A stretch of 64,000 nucleotides of DNA from JAPLJC01 sp963697965 (GTDB lineage: Bacteria > Desulfobacterota > Desulfobaccia > Desulfobaccales > 0-14-0-80-60-11). Each line of letters starts with the position of its first letter. Within the stretch, counting starts at the first letter, position 1. The stretch covers positions 3,381,515 through 3,445,514 of the forward strand of contig OY969108.1 in the NCBI GenBank assembly GCA_963697965.1, given 5' to 3'. A program made the translations under genes and the position numbers. The notes under the pieces were generated by a model. That model ran no database searches and had not been told where the DNA came from. It saw only the letters and a list, made by a program, of their open reading frames with translations. Of the stretch, positions 16,437 to 24,037 are shown piece by piece.

Positions 16437-17092
16437 CCTGGTTTTGGCGAGGGTGGCGCCTTCCGCTTCCTCCCAAAGCCGTTTGGCCTCCGCCAGCTTG
16501 CCCTGGCGGCACCATAGAGTCCTAAATTGTTCCGGGCGGCCATATTGCCGGGATCACGGGCCAGGGCCTCCTGGAAGCAGGATTCGGCCCTGCGCAAGTC
16601 TCCCTGAAGATAAAAGGAGAAGCACCAATTGTTGCGCAAGGCCCGGTTTTCGCCATAGCGTGTCAGGGTCTCCTGGTACAACTCCTGAGCCTGTGGGAAT
16701 TGTCCCTGCTCCTGGTACATCTGGGCCAGGGCATCCACCACCTTGATATTAGTGGGATCCGCCTCGTGGGCCTGCTGCAAATTCTTTAAGGCGACTTCCG
16801 GCCTTCCCAGCAACTGGTAATAATGGGCATTATACAACAACCGGGCGGCGTCCGCCGCGGCTGGCAAGGCTACAACCCGGTTGGTCTCATTATTAGCCAA
16901 CCAGGAGGCGTTGCAACCCGCCCCCAGCAACGCCCCGGCCAGCGCCGCCATGGCCAGTGGCCACGCCAGCCGGCGCTGCCGGACAGAGGCTGGTCCAGCG
17001 GCGGCTGCCCCGGAAGGACTCCGGGGTGGTAGCTGCTGCCGCCGGGACCCCCTGTCCCCTGGCCATAATTGGTCGAGCCCTGCTGCCGGCAT
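16433..17092 (-). CDS. TPR protein, N-terminal part of a frameshifted TPR/LytR_C gene
   Basis: A 219-residue frame with a lipoprotein-like segment (GALLGAGC near residue 58) and four TPR units: RLLYNAHYYQLLGRPEVALKNLQQA, then IKVVDALAQMYQEQGQFPQAQELY, ALRNNWCFSFYLQGDLRRAESCF and MAARNNLGL. At that last motif the frame drifts into an Arg/Pro-rich nonsense tail, while the -1 neighbour frame restores the TPR. The intact product would be a TadD-like TPR lipoprotein fused to Ala/Pro linker and LytR_C pair. The long N-terminus before the lipobox suggests the true start is inside, perhaps near residue 47 (MAALAGALLGAGC). It follows the small lipoprotein gene by about 20 bases in the secretin cluster. 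Confidence 0.75.
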   Translation of the reverse strand: MPAAGLDQLWPGDRGSRRQQLPPRSPSGAAAAGPASVRQRRLAWPLAMAALAGALLGAGCNASWLANNETNRVVALPAAADAARLLYNAHYYQLLGRPEVALKNLQQAHEADPTNIKVVDALAQMYQEQGQFPQAQELYQETLTRYGENRALRNNWCFSFYLQGDLRRAESCFQEALARDPGNMAARNNLGLYGAARASWRRPNGFGRKRKAPPSPKPG

Positions 17093-17112
17093 GATTGCTC
17101 ACCCCGTTTTAA

Positions 17113-17448
17113 TCACTGCGGCGGCGCCGCCCCGCCACCTAAAGTAGAGCTCGTCCCGGTCATCCCGCTCGCCCCGCCTGTCGACCCAGTGCCCGCCTTC
17201 TCACCGGTGAAGCTCTTGTTATATGCCTCCATTTCACTAGCTCCGGCCTTGGGGGTCAGCCCCACCATCGGGGTGTCCGTCAGGCCGGCCTGGGGATTGA
17301 GCACCGACTGGGCGATATTGTTTTGCACCGAATTGCCGTAGTCCTTTTGGAGGATGTCGGGGCTGACACAACCCGTCAGCCATAACAGCGCCAGGGCCAA
17401 CCCGATGAGGCCGCTTCCGGCTTTCAACCTTCGGCTCTCGTTTTTCAT
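17113..17448 (-). CDS. Small Tad-locus-type lipoprotein
   Basis: A 111-residue protein with a lipoprotein signal (LALLWLTGC, Cys at about residue 27). The part after it, YGNSVQNNIAQSVLNPQAG, and the later EMEAYNKSF resemble short lipoproteins found beside CpaC/RcpA secretins in Tad pilus loci, where (Y/F)GNxVxxN and NP motifs recur. The C-terminal third is Gly/Ser/Thr-rich and likely unstructured. It is one gene downstream of the secretin (97-base gap) and just ahead of the TPR gene. Possible secretin partner or pilotin; not demonstrated. Confidence 0.7.
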   Translation of the reverse strand: MKNESRRLKAGSGLIGLALALLWLTGCVSPDILQKDYGNSVQNNIAQSVLNPQAGLTDTPMVGLTPKAGASEMEAYNKSFTGEKAGTGSTGGASGMTGTSSTLGGGAAPPQ

Positions 17449-17544
17449 TTCTAGCCTCTGCCTGAGATATGATAGAGGAACAAGTGAATGGTTGACAGGT
17501 GAAATGGCTGGGCGGCCTTTTAACCTGTTAACTGTTCCCCGCGA

Positions 17545-19029
17545 TTACGGTTTTTGAATCCCAAAACCAGCCGGCAGCGGTTGGGCCGGCTGCTGGACCT
17601 GGACCGGCGCCCCCTTCGGCGGCTGCCCCTGAATCCACCCCAGGAGATATTTCTCATAGTCGTTCGTGTCTACCCACTTGTCATCGGACATCCGGGCCGT
17701 GCCCGGGGCCAGGGGCTTCACCAGGTGCGGGGTCACCAGCACCACCAGTTCGGTTTCCTGCTTCTGCCAACTGCTGGAACGGAAAAGGGTCCCCAAAACG
17801 GGGACGTCCCCCAGCCAGGGAAACTTGTTGACGACATTGGTGTCCAAGTTTTTGAGCAGCCCGGCCATGGCAATGGTCTGCCCGTCATGGACCTCCAGAT
17901 GGGTACTCATTTTCCGATCCAAGAACCCTTGAATGTTGAAGCCGGCGACCTGCACAGTCACGGTGGGGTCCAGCTCCGAAACCTCGGGTTCCAATTTCAT
18001 GGCGATCATGTCGCCGTCCAGCACCGTGGGAGTGAAATTCAAGCTCACCCCGTACGGCTGGTATGTAACGGTGACGGTGGCGGCGCCCACCGCGCTGGGC
18101 TGGGGACTCGGCACGGGATACAAGCCGCCGGCCAGGAAGGAGGCCGGCTGGCCGCTGGTGGTCACCAGGTTGGGCTCCGCCAGCACCCGCCCCAGGTTAT
18201 TCTGCTTGAGCATGGTAAAGAACATGTTCCAGATGAGCCCGCCGCCCTTAAAACTCGCAATGGCCTGGAGATTCGAACTTTGGCTTGTAGCATAGGAAAG
18301 GCCGCCTTGGGTGGTCCCGCCTGTGGAAGACACGCTTGTAGAAGTGCCGAAACTACGGGTCAAAGCCGTGAGGGCATTCAGGCCGTTGATCTGTTGCACA
18401 AAAATATTGCCTGAGGAAGCAATGCCATACCAGTTGATCCCCATTTGGTCAATAACGGTCCGGTCGATCTCCGCCAGGCGCACCTCCACCATCACCTGCT
18501 GCACCCCCCCGATGTGGAGCAGGTTCACCACCTTATCCTTTTTGCCTCCGCTAAAGGAGTTCGCCAGGGAGAGCGCGGTCTCCTGGGCCACGGGCCCGGT
18601 CACCTCGCCGGAGAGCACCACGGTGTCGCCCGCGGCCTGCACCGCGATTTTTTGGCCGGGCAGGATCTGGTGCAGCTTTTCTTTCAAAAGGGTGAGGTCC
18701 GCCTCCACCGTCACGGTGGCCGAAGTGAACCGGCCTTTGCCCCAGATGCTCAGGTTGGTGACCCCGGAATGGAGGCCGTTAACGTAAAGTTCCTTTTCGG
18801 AGATCAGGATGATGTCGGCGATCTCCGGGTCGGCCACGGAGATGCGGGTAATGGGGTAGGCCGTGCGCAGCACCTTGGACTGCCCCACCTGCAGGTGCAG
18901 CACCTGGGTGATCTCCTGACTCTTCATCCTTTCGGTTAGGTTCGCCCCGGCGGCGCTGCTTGCCCCCAATCCCCACAGCAGCGCCGATAAGGACAGCAAC
19001 CACACCCACCTGGCTGCCATTGTCTTCAC
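17545..19029 (-). CDS. cpaC: Tad/Flp pilus-type secretin CpaC/RcpA
   Basis: A 494-residue outer-membrane secretin. Signal peptide at 1-29 (ending ASSAAGA). The pilus-type N-terminal domain follows (VLHLQVGQSKVLRTAYPITRISVADPEIADIILISEKELYVNGLHSGVTNLSIW, split here for description), then a BON-like domain (VVLSGEVTGPVAQETAL) and the secretin core with VMVEVRLAEIDRTVIDQMGINW, and the C-terminal GLLKNLDTNVVNKFPWLGDVPVLGTLFRS and ELVVLVTPHLV. This is the CpaC/RcpA class that makes the exit pore for Flp pili. It leads the minus-strand cluster to about 13.1 kb. No flp pilin, cpaB, cpaE, cpaF, tadB or tadC lies in the window, so the machine is completed elsewhere or the locus has another use. Confidence 0.88.
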   Translation of the reverse strand: MKTMAARWVWLLSLSALLWGLGASSAAGANLTERMKSQEITQVLHLQVGQSKVLRTAYPITRISVADPEIADIILISEKELYVNGLHSGVTNLSIWGKGRFTSATVTVEADLTLLKEKLHQILPGQKIAVQAAGDTVVLSGEVTGPVAQETALSLANSFSGGKKDKVVNLLHIGGVQQVMVEVRLAEIDRTVIDQMGINWYGIASSGNIFVQQINGLNALTALTRSFGTSTSVSSTGGTTQGGLSYATSQSSNLQAIASFKGGGLIWNMFFTMLKQNNLGRVLAEPNLVTTSGQPASFLAGGLYPVPSPQPSAVGAATVTVTYQPYGVSLNFTPTVLDGDMIAMKLEPEVSELDPTVTVQVAGFNIQGFLDRKMSTHLEVHDGQTIAMAGLLKNLDTNVVNKFPWLGDVPVLGTLFRSSSWQKQETELVVLVTPHLVKPLAPGTARMSDDKWVDTNDYEKYLLGWIQGQPPKGAPVQVQQPAQPLPAGFGIQKP

Positions 19030-19131
19030 CCCCTACTCCTTAATCCTATTCGAATATTTTACTATTTTACTTAAATTTTCCGGAAGGTTACCCACCTGCA
19101 ATTCTAGCAATTCTATAAGAATATTTGCATC

Positions 19132-19158
19132 ATTATAATGTTAAATTATTTTTGTCAA
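19132..19158 (-). promoter_or_regulatory. Candidate promoter of the secretin cluster
   Basis: On the minus strand perfect TTGACA (19158-19153) and TATAAT (19137-19132) boxes, separated by only 15 bases, about 100 bases before the secretin start. The boxes are ideal but the short spacing weakens the call. Confidence 0.5.
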
Positions 19159-19159
19159 G

Positions 19160-19895
19160 TTTTTTCCAGGTGCAAGCCCATAAAGTGAAGAGGTATTTAA
19201 AGCCGCAATAAATCAACCCGAATTCTGAATTTTGCCTGCGGATGCAATGGCCGGGCCGGGATTTTATCCGAGATTAGGCGGCCGCCTGGACCCCACAGTC
19301 GAAAGCTATGTTGCCCCTATCTTGGTCGATTTATCCGGCTTCGTAAATAGGGAAATCCCTGTTTCTTGAGGGGAGATTCCCTTATTTATCCGAAGATGGG
19401 GCATCATCTGCAGAATGCTTGAATCTAGCTGCTAAGCTTGCTGAAATGACGGCAGGGAAGATATGTAACGGTGTTTAACAGCCTGAAAGGTTCCCGAATT
19501 GAGAATCTTTTCATAAAATACCGGAAAGTTTTCGGGATTAAATTTGGAGAGAGAGGTGACCGAGGGGTTTGGGAATGGATGCCTCCGGGGAGCTGCATAA
19601 TCTCCATTTATTACATTTATTGTTGTGACCGCCGGCAGGCCGGCAATGCTGTTAATCTTTCCCTCCAGTTAAGGATCGTTGCCATAGGATCCCATAGCTT
19701 CCCCCGTGGGAAAAATATCCTCTCAAAAATAGCAGTAAAAACGGCCGGGCTGTTATTTACTGAAGCCAATATTATAAGCTATTTTAGCAGCTTATACCGA
19801 TGAGCGCCTGGCGCCAAAATTTTGCCCTCCCGGTATTGAAACAGCCCGGATGGGAAGGCAGGCAAGGGTTGCCAATGCGCCAAATTGTGGGGCGG
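19160..19895. other. Long AT-richer intergenic region, no gene seen
   Basis: About 735 bases between the secretin promoter and the small gene ending at 19896. One 110-codon open frame exists at 19471-19803, but it has no ribosome site, no family resemblance and odd composition, so I do not call it. No RNA gene, repeat or array was recognised. Confidence 0.5.
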
Positions 19896-20186
19896 TCAAC
19901 GCGGTAAGGGGGAGGCAATCTGCTCCAGATTGCCGTCCAGGTCGCTGACGATCATTCTGCCCGAAGGCAGGCGCCAGACCCTGGTATCTCCCTCTGACTG
20001 GACAAATTCCGCAGGCACCGGGAAAACCTCCGGCAGGTTGGCCCGGATTTCCATCAGGCGGTAACTGGTAGTCCCCAGCTCCCTTTCGGTCTCCGCCTGG
20101 CGCTCCTCGTAGGGCACTCCCTCCTTGTTCAGGGCCTCGGTGAGTTCGACCCGATCAGAGCCGTCCTCGTGAACGTAAAGAATCAT
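19896..20186 (-). CDS. Small hypothetical protein
   Basis: A 96-residue soluble, acidic protein starting MILYVHEDGSDRVELTEALNKEGVPYEERQ. The first 35 residues suggest a thioredoxin-like fold without the CxxC (a strand, then an acidic helix, as in small glutaredoxin-like proteins), and the C-terminal WRLPSGRMIVSDLDGNLEQI looks like a beta hairpin. I do not recognise the family. A good GGGAGGAG site precedes the ATG, which supports it being real. It is divergent from the ModE-like gene. Confidence 0.65.
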   Translation of the reverse strand: MILYVHEDGSDRVELTEALNKEGVPYEERQAETERELGTTSYRLMEIRANLPEVFPVPAEFVQSEGDTRVWRLPSGRMIVSDLDGNLEQIASPLPR

Positions 20187-20410
20187 CTTGCTCCTCCCTG
20201 GTTAACCGGAGGCAAACATCCACCCACCGCCCGAGGGCAGCCCGGGATGATTCCTGCCTCCGGACGTTGACCGGCCAATGTAAAATTAGGAAGGCGAGGG
20301 GCGATGTCAATAACCTGGGCAGGAATTCGCATGAAAATAGCAGTGAACCCATTACAAGGAACTGAGGGCGGCGCGGCCGGCTCGCTCCCGGAGCCGCTGG
20401 GAAAAAATCA

Positions 20411-20439
20411 TTGTCCGGGCTGCTTTTTGTGGCTATACT
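20411..20439 (+). promoter_or_regulatory. Candidate promoter of the ModE-like gene
   Basis: TTGTCC, a 17-base spacer and TATACT, ending 17 bases before the ATG at 20457. The short leader fits the lack of a strong ribosome site. Confidence 0.5.
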
Positions 20440-20456
20440 TTTTAGAAAATAGCGCC

Positions 20457-20840
20457 ATGGGAAACAAGCGAAGCCATCACGGCCGGGGCACGGCCCTAGC
20501 AGAAAGTCCCGGAGCGGACGGTTTCCAGATCAAAGGCCGCCTCTGGCTGGAAAGGGAGGGGGAGACCTACCTGAGCTGGGGCCGGGTAGTTCTCCTGGAG
20601 CGGATCCGGGAACACCACTCCATCGCCGCGGCGGCCCGTTCTCTGGACATGGCCTACAGCCACGCCTGGTCCCTGGTGGCTGCCATGAATCGCCTGGCCG
20701 GGCGTGAGTTGGTGGGCCGCAGCTTCGGCGGCCGCCAGGGTGGCCAGGCCTGGATCACTGCTGCCGGCGAGGAGGCCATCACCCGATTTTGGCTCCTGGT
20801 GGCTGAATTCCGGGATTGGCTGGCCGGCCGCCAGTTTTGA
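20457..20840 (+). CDS. ModE-type N-terminal DNA-binding regulator
   Basis: A 127-residue winged-helix protein of the ModE N-terminal (LysR-like) class. The pattern GRLWLEREGETYLSWGRVVLLERIREHHSIAAAARSLDMAYSHAWSLVAAMN is diagnostic, with the recognition helix at AYSHAWSLVAAMNRL and the wing at GGRQGGQAWITAAGEEAI. The C-terminal molybdate-binding Mop domains of full ModE are absent, as in many anaerobes' single-domain versions. It sits upstream of wtpABC on the same strand and most likely controls that importer in response to tungstate or molybdate, or to cofactor status through a partner. The ATG at 20457 is chosen because the upstream part has no family likeness. Confidence 0.85.
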   Translation: MGNKRSHHGRGTALAESPGADGFQIKGRLWLEREGETYLSWGRVVLLERIREHHSIAAAARSLDMAYSHAWSLVAAMNRLAGRELVGRSFGGRQGGQAWITAAGEEAITRFWLLVAEFRDWLAGRQF

Positions 20841-20867
20841 GCCGCCCCGCCACTTCCGGCCGCGGCG

Positions 20868-20889
20868 CCGGGCCCGGAGCCGGGCCCGG
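20868..20889. repeat. Twin palindrome upstream of wtpA
   Basis: The 10-bp palindrome CCGGGCCCGG occurs twice (20868-20877 and 20880-20889), two bases apart, between the ModE-like gene and wtpA. It could be a regulator-binding site or a GC hairpin ending the upstream transcript; no T-tract follows and it does not match the E. coli ModE site. Confidence 0.45.
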
Positions 20890-20963
20890 GGTGAGCCTGG
20901 CTCGCTCAAGATCGCTAAATTAATTGATAGGTCTATTCAAAGAAAGGAGGGGCTGAGGGAGTT

Positions 20964-21938
20964 ATGAGAAAACCTCGATTTTTAGGAAGAAGTGTGCTGG
21001 TTGTGCTGGCGAGTTTGGTTTGCCTGGCCACCTTCAGTTTTCCAGCGCTGGCGGAGACTCAGGGACAGGTGATCATCTTTAATGCCGGCTCCCTGTCCAT
21101 CCCTTTAAAAGATATGGCTGCGGCCTTCAACCAGCAATATCCGCAGGTAGATGTGCTCAGGGAGGCGGCGGGGTCACGGATTTGCGCCAGGAAGATCATA
21201 GACCTGAAAAGGCCTTGCGATATCATGGCTTCAGCCGATTATGACGTTATCGATACGCTGTTGATCCCCAAGTATGCCTCCTGGGATATCCACTTTGCCA
21301 CCAATCAAATGGCTATCATGTACCGGCCGGTCTCAAAATATGCCAAGGAGATCAACAGCAACAACTGGTACCAAATCCTCCTGAAAGAGGGGGTCCGGTA
21401 TGGCCATTCCGATCCCAACGCCGATCCGGCTGGCTATAGAACTCTGCTCACCTGGCAATTGGCCGAAAAGTATTATAAAGCGCCGGGTCTTTATAAAGAC
21501 CTGCTGGCCGGCTGTCCCTCCCAGAACGTGCGCCCCAAAGAGACGGACCTGATCCCCCTTCTGGAAACGGGCCAGCTCGACTACGTCTTCATCTATAAAT
21601 CCATATGTGAGCAGCACCATATGCCTTATGTGGCGCTTCCCGATCAAATCAACCTGGGGTCTCCGGCCTATGCAGACTTCTACAAGCAAGCCACGTTCAA
21701 GATTTCGGGGAAGACGCCTGGCACTTTTGTTGAACAGACGGGGGCGCCCATGGTCTATGGCCTGACGATTCCCAAAAATGCACCGCACCCGGAATGGGCG
21801 GTCAAATTCCTGGCTTTCGTACTGGGGCCGCAGGGGCGGGCGATCATGGAGAAAAACGGGCAGCCCGCCATTTATCCGGCAGAGGTCTCGGGAGATGCCG
21901 CGCAGTTGCCCCCGGCACTCAAGCCAATGGTCAAATGA
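20964..21938 (+). CDS. wtpA: Tungstate/molybdate ABC transporter binding protein WtpA
   Basis: A 324-residue periplasmic oxyanion-binding protein. Signal peptide at 1-30 (ending PALAETQ). The ligand pocket motifs of the WtpA/ModA family are present: FNAGSLSIPL near 39-48, the EAAGSR loop, DIMASADYDVID, and GHSDPNADPAGYRTL with the acidic and hydroxyl residues that close on the oxyanion. The YVFIYKS segment is typical of WtpA rather than ModA. WtpA proteins bind tungstate very tightly and molybdate as well, so tungstate is the likely main substrate given the AOR-like locus at 2.9-4.4 kb. The ATG follows AAAGGAGG and a GAGGGAG. Its stop overlaps the wtpB start (ATGA). Confidence 0.88.
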   Translation: MRKPRFLGRSVLVVLASLVCLATFSFPALAETQGQVIIFNAGSLSIPLKDMAAAFNQQYPQVDVLREAAGSRICARKIIDLKRPCDIMASADYDVIDTLLIPKYASWDIHFATNQMAIMYRPVSKYAKEINSNNWYQILLKEGVRYGHSDPNADPAGYRTLLTWQLAEKYYKAPGLYKDLLAGCPSQNVRPKETDLIPLLETGQLDYVFIYKSICEQHHMPYVALPDQINLGSPAYADFYKQATFKISGKTPGTFVEQTGAPMVYGLTIPKNAPHPEWAVKFLAFVLGPQGRAIMEKNGQPAIYPAEVSGDAAQLPPALKPMVK

Positions 21939-22708
21939 CCAACTTTAAAATCGTCATATCCGGGCTGGGCGGGATTCTGCTCTTGCTCATAGTGGTCCCC
22001 CTGGTCAATATGATCGCCACGGCGGACCCCGGGGTCATGCGATCTACGATAATCGACCCGGAGGTCATCCAGTCGATCCTCCTGACCCTGCGCGCCGCCT
22101 TGTATGCCACCCTAACGTGCCTGGTGTTTGGCATTCCTTTGGCTTATGCCCTGGCCCGTTGGGATTTTCCGGGGAAGACCCTGGTCCAGGGAGCCATCGA
22201 TTTGCCGGTGATGATTCCCCATACCGCTGCCGGCATCGCCCTGCTAATGGTATATGGACCCGAGTTTTTGCTGGGCAAGGCCTTTGCCAGGGTGGGCGTC
22301 ACCTTTCCGGGCACCATCGCCGGCATTAGCCTGGCCATGGCCTTTGTGTCCCTGCCGTTTCTGGTCAACGCCGCCCGGGATGGATTTCTCGCCGTCGATC
22401 CGCGCCTGGAACGGGTCGCCAGGACGCTGGGGGCTTCCCCCTGGCAGGCGTTCTTCAAGGTCAGCCTGGCGCTTTCCTGGCGGTCAATTCTCTCGGGCGC
22501 CATATTGATGTGGGCCCGGGGAATTGCCGAATTCGGGGCAGTAGTCATGTTGACCTACCACCCCATGATCGCCCCCATTTTGATTTGGGAGCGTTTCGAG
22601 AATTACGGACTCAAATACGCCTCTCCCGTGGCGGTGATTCTGATCCTCCTCTGTCTGGTGTTCTTTTCCGGGCTGCGCTGGCTGGCGGGACGGAAAAAGG
22701 AGGGGTAG
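21935..22708 (+). CDS. wtpB: Tungstate/molybdate ABC transporter permease WtpB
   Basis: A 257-residue permease with six membrane segments, starting MTNFKIVISGLGGILLLLIVVPLVN. The ModB/WtpB family's cytoplasmic coupling loop reads RVARTLGASPWQAFFKVSLALSW (EAA-type motif), and ARGIAEFGAVVML is the conserved final loop. I place the start at the ATGA overlap with wtpA, not at an earlier in-frame ATG, because the extra residues are unlike any permease. It ends one base before the wtpC GTG, giving a compact wtpABC operon. Confidence 0.9.
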   Translation: MTNFKIVISGLGGILLLLIVVPLVNMIATADPGVMRSTIIDPEVIQSILLTLRAALYATLTCLVFGIPLAYALARWDFPGKTLVQGAIDLPVMIPHTAAGIALLMVYGPEFLLGKAFARVGVTFPGTIAGISLAMAFVSLPFLVNAARDGFLAVDPRLERVARTLGASPWQAFFKVSLALSWRSILSGAILMWARGIAEFGAVVMLTYHPMIAPILIWERFENYGLKYASPVAVILILLCLVFFSGLRWLAGRKKEG

Positions 22709-23794
22709 GTGCTCAGACTTGAAGATATTTGTCTAAGGCTGGGCGAATTCCGCCTCCGGGAAATCTCCCTGCACGTCAAGCCGGGGACCTACCTGGGGCT
22801 GCTCGGCCCCACGGGCACGGGGAAAACGGTCCTCCTCGAAACTATCGCCGGGGTGCACACCGTAAGCAGCGGACGCATCCATATCAGGGGGCGGGAGGCG
22901 ACTCACCTGGCGCCGGAAAAAAGGCACCTGGGCATAGTCTATCAGGATTATGCCCTGTTTCCGCATCTCACGGTTTTCGAGAACATTGCCTTCGGGCTGC
23001 GCCTGCAAGGCCGCCCCAGACGGAATATCCAGAAGGCCGTGGAAGAAATGGCCGCCTTTCTGGAAATCGGGCCTTTGCTCCGGCGGCGGCCCCACCGGCT
23101 TTCCGGAGGGGAGCGCCAGCGCGTCGCCCTGGCCCGGGCCCTGGTGATGGAACCTTACGTGCTGTTGCTCGACGAGCCCTTGAGCGCCCTGGACCGCGCC
23201 ACCCGGAGTCGCATCCAAAAGGAACTGAAAAGGATCCACACTGAACTAGGGGTGACGATTATCCACATCACGCATGATGTCGCCGAAGCCTGCTTCCTGG
23301 CCGACCGCTTGGCGGTGATGAAAGATGGACAGATCCTCCAGGAAGGGTCCCCGGAGGAGGTGTGCCGGTATCCCCGGAGCTATGGCGTCGCCGAACTGAT
23401 GGGTATCGAGAACCTGATCGCCGCCAAAGTCGAGGATCAGCGGCTGGTGACGGCGATGGGGGACTTGGATTTGGGGCAGGTTGCCGGGCCTGGGGGCGAG
23501 CTGCCCGGGCGAGTCTGCCTGACCCTGCCGGGCTGGAGTGTGGTGCTGTTCCCGGCCGGGGAGCCCCAGGATTATTTGTGGCAGGGGAGCCTCAGGATTG
23601 CCGAGGTCCATCAGGTGGACGGCGCCGGCATGGTTTCGCTGATCCTGGTTCACGAGGGAGGGGAGTCTCTTAAGACCTACCTTTCGCCCCGGGAGACGGA
23701 AGCCCATGCCGCATCCCTGGGGGTTGGGATGACCGTGAGCGTTGGCCTGCTCGGCAAAGGGGCGCACTGGGTGCCCCAGGAAGCATCGGAATAA
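22709..23794 (+). CDS. wtpC: Tungstate/molybdate ABC transporter ATPase WtpC
   Basis: A 361-residue ATPase. Walker A GPTGTGKT at residues 34-41, signature LSGGERQRVALARAL, Walker B VLLLDEPLSALDRAT and switch His ITHDVAEA. The C-terminal 120 residues after the nucleotide domain form a regulatory TOBE/Mop-like region (RVCLTLPGW...), which in molybdate importers senses the oxyanion and inhibits transport. GTG start directly after the wtpB stop. About 110 bases later comes the tRNA-Arg gene. Confidence 0.9.
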   Translation: MLRLEDICLRLGEFRLREISLHVKPGTYLGLLGPTGTGKTVLLETIAGVHTVSSGRIHIRGREATHLAPEKRHLGIVYQDYALFPHLTVFENIAFGLRLQGRPRRNIQKAVEEMAAFLEIGPLLRRRPHRLSGGERQRVALARALVMEPYVLLLDEPLSALDRATRSRIQKELKRIHTELGVTIIHITHDVAEACFLADRLAVMKDGQILQEGSPEEVCRYPRSYGVAELMGIENLIAAKVEDQRLVTAMGDLDLGQVAGPGGELPGRVCLTLPGWSVVLFPAGEPQDYLWQGSLRIAEVHQVDGAGMVSLILVHEGGESLKTYLSPRETEAHAASLGVGMTVSVGLLGKGAHWVPQEASE

Positions 23795-23869
23795 AGAAGC
23801 TGACCGGGTTGCCAGGATAAGTGACACCGCCGGCCGCCAAATTGGGACACTACCCCGGCGCCGGGTTCC

Positions 23870-23897
23870 TTGACAAGAGGGGTGCATCTGATAGAAT
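23870..23897 (+). promoter_or_regulatory. tRNA-Arg promoter
   Basis: Perfect TTGACA (23870-23875), 16-base spacer and TAGAAT (23892-23897), placed 10 bases before the tRNA 5' end. Confidence 0.65.
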
Positions 23898-23907
23898 TTT
23901 TAGGTGC

Positions 23908-23984
23908 GGGCGATTAGCTCAGGTGGATAGAGCGTTGGTCTCCGGAACCAAAGGCCGGGCGTTCGAGTCGCCCATCGCCCACCA
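23908..23984 (+). tRNA. tRNA-Arg (anticodon CCG)
   Basis: A 77-nt tRNA with encoded CCA. Acceptor GGGCGAT/ATCGCCC, D stem GCTC/GAGC, anticodon stem TTGGT/ACCAA with loop CTCCGGA (anticodon CCG, reading CGG), T stem GGGCG/CGCCC with TTCGAGT loop, discriminator A. All stems pair fully. It has its own promoter and terminator. No integrase or duplicated 3' end was seen next to it. Confidence 0.95.
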
Positions 23985-24001
23985 TATTATTTCAATAAGT
24001 T

Positions 24002-24029
24002 AAGGCCCCCTCAGGGGCCTTTTCTTTTT
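24002..24029 (+). terminator. Intrinsic terminator after tRNA-Arg
   Basis: 8-bp stem AAGGCCCC / GGGGCCTT with loop CTCA, then TTCTTTTT. It lies 18 bases after the tRNA. Confidence 0.85.
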
Positions 24030-24037
24030 GCTACCGC

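Noticed and set aside
17554..18414. 286-codon open frame on the plus strand opposite the secretin gene
   Set aside because: Shadow of the secretin in another frame; no ribosome site and no recognisable motif.
19471..19803. 110-codon open frame in the large gap upstream of the secretin
   Set aside because: No ribosome site, odd composition and no family likeness.
20841..20963. Molybdenum-cofactor-type riboswitch before wtpA
   Set aside because: Only a GC-rich twin palindrome is present; no Moco-type conserved core was seen.
23908..23984. tRNA-Arg as an integration site
   Set aside because: No duplicated 3' tRNA end and no integrase nearby; the following genes are ordinary.
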